Source: SOIL31 sp964636815 (GTDB lineage Bacteria > Babelota > Babeliae > Babelales > Vermiphilaceae). From it: a stretch of 64,000 nucleotides of DNA. The translations under genes were made by a program, and so were the position numbers. Positions 60,325 through 64,000 of the stretch are shown piece after piece; position 1 is the first letter of the stretch; every line of letters begins with the position of its first letter. Location of the stretch: contig CAZWTF010000003.1 of the NCBI GenBank assembly GCA_964636815.1, positions 62,001 to 126,000 on the forward strand. The letters are read 5' to 3'. Below the pieces are notes generated by a model that was given only the letters and a program-made list of their open reading frames with translations, was not told the DNA's origin and searched no databases.

Positions 60325-61313
60325 GCATTAAATTCAGAAGTTAATTTGCGTTTCTTATAACCATTTTCACGATCATTTAAAAATCCAAAAATATTAGGTT
60401 TAAGGTTAGCAAGAGCTTCGTCGCGGGCTCTTTTTTCAGAATATCCATTTTCGCCATGCAGGTGATAATTGCAATCCACTACGATGATGCTTGATTTTGG
60501 TAATGTAGTATCGAAAATTATTTGAGGATCTTCGTATTGAGACTCTCTTTTTTTAACTATTTCATTTGACCGGAGATATTGTTTTTTTGGAGCGATTTCA
60601 TTCAAAACTTCTGATCCAATGATCTCGTCTTCTTCTTCTGTGGTCCCGATGATTGCAGCATTATTTAGCATATCGCATGTAGCTTTTTTAAGCGTAAAAA
60701 AGGTAGTGGTTGGTTTTTCTGCAAATGTTTTTTTTAAGTTTTCAACTGTTTGGCATTCATTGAATTGTAGGTTGATTGGTGAGTGATTGTCGAGATTGAG
60801 CTCTATATTGCTATCATCTAGATATTCCACCGGTATCAGTGTTGGCCAAGAAAGATTGGGAGTCTCTTTGAGTTTTTGAGCAGAATTTTTTATGAGTTTG
60901 CATCTTTTGTTAAACGTATCCATTTTACGCAATATATTTGGATAAAGATCAGGAAGGTGTTGTTTGTTCAGAACTTCTTCGTTCCATATTGTCATTGCTT
61001 CTTCCCCTTCATCCTTTATTTGTTGATAGGCTGTTTTCATTACTTGAGGATTGATGGTAACAATGAATGGAATGAGAGGGGAGTTTGGTTTTGCTTTGAT
61101 TCCAGCTTCATTAAGATTTTTAATGCAATCTTCATCCCCATAACCTATTTTTTTTGTATCTTTAATAAGCTCGATTGTAGGTTTATAATTTTCATGCTTA
61201 AAAGGTCGTAGGATAAGTTCATTGAACTTTGGATTGTCCATGGCCGTTGCCATAAAATTAATAGCTAAGAATGGTATAAAAGTAGCGATGAGAGTTTGTT
61301 TTAACATGTTCAT
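60321..61313 (-). CDS. Secreted protein of unknown function
   Basis: A 330-residue protein with a signal peptide (cleavage near NFMATA-M) and a strong ribosome site (AGGGGG). The mature protein is polar and mixed helix/strand, and ends in a basic tail (RENGYKKRKLTSEF). There is no membrane segment. No family is recognised. It overlaps the end of the convergent ATPase gene by 4 bases. Confidence 0.65.
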   Translation of the reverse strand: MNMLKQTLIATFIPFLAINFMATAMDNPKFNELILRPFKHENYKPTIELIKDTKKIGYGDEDCIKNLNEAGIKAKPNSPLIPFIVTINPQVMKTAYQQIKDEGEEAMTIWNEEVLNKQHLPDLYPNILRKMDTFNKRCKLIKNSAQKLKETPNLSWPTLIPVEYLDDSNIELNLDNHSPINLQFNECQTVENLKKTFAEKPTTTFFTLKKATCDMLNNAAIIGTTEEEDEIIGSEVLNEIAPKKQYLRSNEIVKKRESQYEDPQIIFDTTLPKSSIIVVDCNYHLHGENGYSEKRARDEALANLKPNIFGFLNDRENGYKKRKLTSEFNA

Positions 61314-61415
61314 ATAATTCCCCCTAATGAATTATGAGCAATAAACCTGATTGTATTTATTTCTAATAGTATCAAGTGGGCTAAAAAAGTCAATTGAATA
61401 GGGGGTTTTTAACGT

Positions 61416-61568
61416 TTATTCTCTTCCTGCAGCAGAATATCTTGCACGGATGCTTGCTTCCGCTTTTTCTTTGGTATTTGAATGCGCGATAACTTTCCAT
61501 TTTCCATTTTCATGTTTTAAAATGGGCCAACCTTTGGTTTTTGTTTTTTTTCCAACTTTATATGGCAT
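61416..61568 (-). CDS. Small basic 50-residue protein
   Basis: Starts MPYKVGKKTK, contains GWPILKHENGKWKVIAHS, and ends RARYSAAGRE. The ATG at 61568 follows TTGGAGAG at good spacing. The composition (Lys/Trp strand pair, then a helix with KEKAEASIRARY) resembles small proteins often found in phages and bacterial accessory regions, but I cannot name a family. It was too short for a standard ORF cut-off. Confidence 0.65.
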   Translation of the reverse strand: MPYKVGKKTKTKGWPILKHENGKWKVIAHSNTKEKAEASIRARYSAAGRE

Positions 61569-61649
61569 AATACTCTCCAATAAAAAAGATAGGTATAATT
61601 GCCTATGTATGATAGATAAAGCATTGGTTAAAAAGCAAACGGTTATAAA

Positions 61650-62501
61650 TTATTGCGTGATTGATTTGAGTAAAGTATGTTCAATTTTATGACTAAGACA
61701 TAGGTTTACTATGATTGATTGTATAATTTCTGGCAGAAGTTCTTTTTTGTCCCATTGATAATTCTTTAAAGCCCAATAGATAAACTGAAGTTGTGGTTGT
61801 ATGGTCTCTTGAAAATAAGCTTGCATGAAGGTCTCGTTGTTTGGACATCCGTTCGGGCCATGTTTCAATGTAATGTATTGTGCGCATGCAAAAGCTGGCC
61901 CATGTGGTCCATGTATAATATGGGGAATAAGGATATTAGTTCTTGTGATTATCCCAGCTGCGTCAAGTTCAAATTCATGTTCCGCATCAACCCAAGGGAG
62001 CCCTGGGTCTTCGTAAAACTCATTCATAATATTGTTGAATTGTTCAGCAAAGCTATTACCCTTAAGGTTGGGGTTTTTTGTGCATGTTGCGGTAATTTTT
62101 AACGGTATTTTTTTAAAAACTGGATGGCTTTTAAATAATTTTGATCCATCAGTTTCATGGAGATGTAATATTGATCCATCGGTACAATTAATGAATAGTT
62201 TTGCTGGCAATGGTACATAAAAATTGTTATGAGCTGATCTGTTTTGAATCTGTAACAATATGATTGGGTCTGTGATATTTGATTGTAGATTGCTGTGTTC
62301 AAAGATGGCGGTATGAACTGTTTGCATGCCATACGTCACCAGTTGCTCTGTGTTTTCTGGAATCATTATTGAACAGTCAACATGTTTAACAAGTTGTTTT
62401 TTTTGAGTTTCAAGTTGCAGCTGTGGATGTTCCATGCCAAAGATAGAATGGCATGCAATTATAATGAGTGAAGCTATGTATCGGTGTTTATATTTAATCA
62501 T
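61650..62501 (-). CDS. Secreted protein of unknown function
   Basis: A 283-residue protein. I start at ATG 62501, preceded by AAGGAA and opening onto a signal peptide (LIIIACHSIFG-M); the frame is open for 55 more codons upstream but without good signals. The mature part has His and Pro rich stretches (IPHIIHGPHGPAFACAQY) and several Cys. No known domain was recognised. It is divergent from sufC, with 60 bases between them. Confidence 0.65.
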   Translation of the reverse strand: MIKYKHRYIASLIIIACHSIFGMEHPQLQLETQKKQLVKHVDCSIMIPENTEQLVTYGMQTVHTAIFEHSNLQSNITDPIILLQIQNRSAHNNFYVPLPAKLFINCTDGSILHLHETDGSKLFKSHPVFKKIPLKITATCTKNPNLKGNSFAEQFNNIMNEFYEDPGLPWVDAEHEFELDAAGIITRTNILIPHIIHGPHGPAFACAQYITLKHGPNGCPNNETFMQAYFQETIQPQLQFIYWALKNYQWDKKELLPEIIQSIIVNLCLSHKIEHTLLKSITQ

Positions 62502-62561
62502 AAAAATTCCTTGGAAGCTGTATACCTTTTCATATAGAGAGGTTATTGGTATACTTATGGT

Positions 62562-63317
62562 ATGAAAAACAATGCATTTTTGCAAATTAACAACCTTTCT
62601 GTGTCTGTAAATGATAAAGCAGTGCTTCATGATATTAATCTTCAGGTTAATTCCCAAGCGATTCATGCTATCATGGGCCCCAATGGATCAGGCAAAAGCA
62701 GCTTGGCATACAGTTTGATGGGGCACCCGAGCTATCAAGTTACCTCAGGTTCTATTTTCTTGAATGCTGTTGACGTGTCAACAGCGCAAGTTCACGAACG
62801 TGCAAAGCACGGTTTATTTCTTTCTTTTCAGCACCCATGTGAAATTCCAGGAGTGTCGGTAGCTTCTTTTTTAAAGGAAGCGTTTATCGCCGTGACTGGC
62901 CAGCATATTTCTGTTGCTGATTTTCAGACATTATTATTGCAATATTGTGAGCAGCTATCCATTGATTCCGCTTTTATCCAAAGAAGCCTTGAAGGTTTTT
63001 CTGGTGGAGAAAAAAAGAAGCTTGAATTGCTGCAATTGCTCTTATTAAAGCCAAAGTTGGCAATTTTAGATGAGATTGATTCTGGTCTTGATATTGATGC
63101 GTTGAAGGTTGTTGCAGCAGGTATTGAGCTTGCACGTAAAGAAAATCCGCAGATGAGCATTATTCTGATTACGCATTATCAAAGAATTTTAGAATATATT
63201 ATTCCCGATTATGTGCATGTATTATGCGATGGTCGTATAGTTTCTTCTGGGAATGCTGATGTTGCGCGTGATTTAGAGATACGGGGGTATGATGGATTCA
63301 AACAAATCAATCCCTAA
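62562..63317 (+). CDS. sufC: Fe-S assembly ATPase SufC
   Basis: The ABC-type ATPase of the Suf iron-sulfur cluster scaffold, 251 residues. Walker A GPNGSGKSS is at 39-47, FQHPCEIPGVS is typical of SufC, and the signature is SGGEKKKLELLQ with LAILDEIDSGLD as Walker B. It overlaps sufB by 29 bases. The ferredoxin at 3.1 kb is one possible client. Confidence 0.94.
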   Translation: MKNNAFLQINNLSVSVNDKAVLHDINLQVNSQAIHAIMGPNGSGKSSLAYSLMGHPSYQVTSGSIFLNAVDVSTAQVHERAKHGLFLSFQHPCEIPGVSVASFLKEAFIAVTGQHISVADFQTLLLQYCEQLSIDSAFIQRSLEGFSGGEKKKLELLQLLLLKPKLAILDEIDSGLDIDALKVVAAGIELARKENPQMSIILITHYQRILEYIIPDYVHVLCDGRIVSSGNADVARDLEIRGYDGFKQINP

Positions 63318-64000
63318 TTATGTTTTTAGATCTGCAAAAGGTCTGAATAAAGAAATTGTCACCCAAATTTCTCGCAAAAAAAATGAACCTGCCTGGATGC
63401 TAGAATTTAGACTGAAAGCATTGGAGATTTTTGAAAGCAAGCCGATGCCAGCATGGGGTGCAGATTTATCTGATCTTGATCCTGAAGATATTTATTATTA
63501 CATCAAGCCGATTGAAGACCAGCACACTGAGTGGTCAGATGTTCCTGACAAAATTAAACAAACGTTTGAAAAGTTGGGTATTCCACAAGCTGAACAGAAA
63601 TTCTTAGCTGGTGTTGGTGCGCAGTTTGATTCAGAAGTTATTTATAAAAATTTAAAAAAACATTGGGCAAATCAGGGCGTTATTTTTACTGATATGAGCA
63701 CTGCCTTGCGTGACCATGAAGATATCGTTAAAAAATATTTTTCTACCATCATTCCTGTGCATGACAATAAATTTGCAGCACTTAATTCTGCAGTGTGGAG
63801 TGGTGGCAGCTTTGTGTATGTGCCTGCAGGTGTGCGCATTGATATGCCTTTGCAAGCATATTTTCGTATTGATTCATCGCAAATGGGACAGTTCGAGCGC
63901 ACATTGATTATCGCCGAACCAGGCAGTTTTGTAGAATACGTTGAAGGGTGCAGCGCGCCTATTTATAAAAAAAATTCTTTGCACAGTGCAGTGGTTGAGC
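63289..64000 (+). CDS. sufB: Fe-S assembly scaffold SufB (3' end beyond window)
   Basis: The first 237 codons of SufB. The N-terminal LEFRLKALEIFESKPMPAWG, then WSGGSFVYVPAGVRIDMPLQ and GQFERTLIIAEPGSFVEYVE, are diagnostic. The start is one of two adjacent ATGs (63289 or 63292) inside the end of sufC. Order sufC-sufB suggests that sufD and sufS follow to the right of the window. Confidence 0.94.
   Translation, partial: MMDSNKSIPNYVFRSAKGLNKEIVTQISRKKNEPAWMLEFRLKALEIFESKPMPAWGADLSDLDPEDIYYYIKPIEDQHTEWSDVPDKIKQTFEKLGIPQAEQKFLAGVGAQFDSEVIYKNLKKHWANQGVIFTDMSTALRDHEDIVKKYFSTIIPVHDNKFAALNSAVWSGGSFVYVPAGVRIDMPLQAYFRIDSSQMGQFERTLIIAEPGSFVEYVEGCSAPIYKKNSLHSAVVE

Noticed and set aside
62502..62666. 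55-codon N-terminal extension of the secreted protein at 61650
   Set aside because: It overlaps the sufC start region on the other strand; the ATG at 62501 has a good ribosome site and a signal peptide.

Overview
The window looks like chromosomal DNA of an AT-rich, didermic, host-dependent bacterium, most likely a member of Candidatus Dependentiae (TM6/Babela-like). I infer this from gene content only. There is an outer-membrane assembly factor (BamA), several outer-membrane barrels, Suf iron-sulfur genes, polyamine uptake, a reduced metabolism, and many secreted proteins with WD40 or ankyrin repeats and no known relatives. Genes are dense, often overlap by ATGA junctions, and use UGA as stop.

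Layout. 1-3.0 kb: a WD40 protein running off the left edge, then tmk-holB. 3.1-8.5 kb: ferredoxin, acyl-CoA synthetase, an RseP-like protease, a secreted TraB-like protein, a DUF6629-like membrane protein and a CysK-like enzyme. 8.5-13.5 kb: a secreted ankyrin protein with a RelE-like tail, then a membrane ATPase cluster (AtpR-like, subunit a, and a remarkable four-hairpin subunit c) behind a diverged FolC-like ligase. 13.7-20.2 kb: tsaC, a WD40 protein, a collagen-glycosyltransferase-like enzyme, a type IV pilin, a collagen-like protein with a BclA-type tip, prepilin peptidase, rbfA and rpsU. 20.3-29.1 kb: an outer-membrane protein, gltX, an acylphosphatase-like protein, bamA, tandem secreted paralogues and a His-rich membrane protein. 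29.2-33.1 kb: the potABCD operon. 33.2-40.2 kb: an envelope operon of a 1450-residue Cys-containing secreted protein, a barrel protein and a small very Cys-rich protein. 40.3-46.7 kb: a secreted coiled-coil protein, metG, a WD40 protein and topA with a short coupled leader ORF. 46.9-56.5 kb: a small acidic protein, a palindromic repeat, a membrane protein, plsC, the batA-E operon, an M23 peptidase and lepB. 57.2-64 kb: tRNA-Cys, tRNA-Leu, an HU protein, a FUN14-like protein, a PilB-type ATPase split over two genes, secreted unknowns, sufC and the start of sufB.

How the parts fit. Type IV pilus parts are scattered (pilin, PilD, split PilB). The pilin sits between a collagen-like surface fibre and an enzyme resembling animal and giant-virus collagen glycosyltransferases, which suggests a glycosylated collagen-like surface structure. 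The 33-40 kb operon may encode a disulfide-linked envelope like the chlamydial outer-membrane complex. The membrane ATPase has a c subunit of four fused hairpins in which one ion-binding carboxylate is lost. A 38-bp dispersed element occurs at least three times, once in frame inside a peptidase gene. No CRISPR array, rRNA, complete transposon or prophage was seen.
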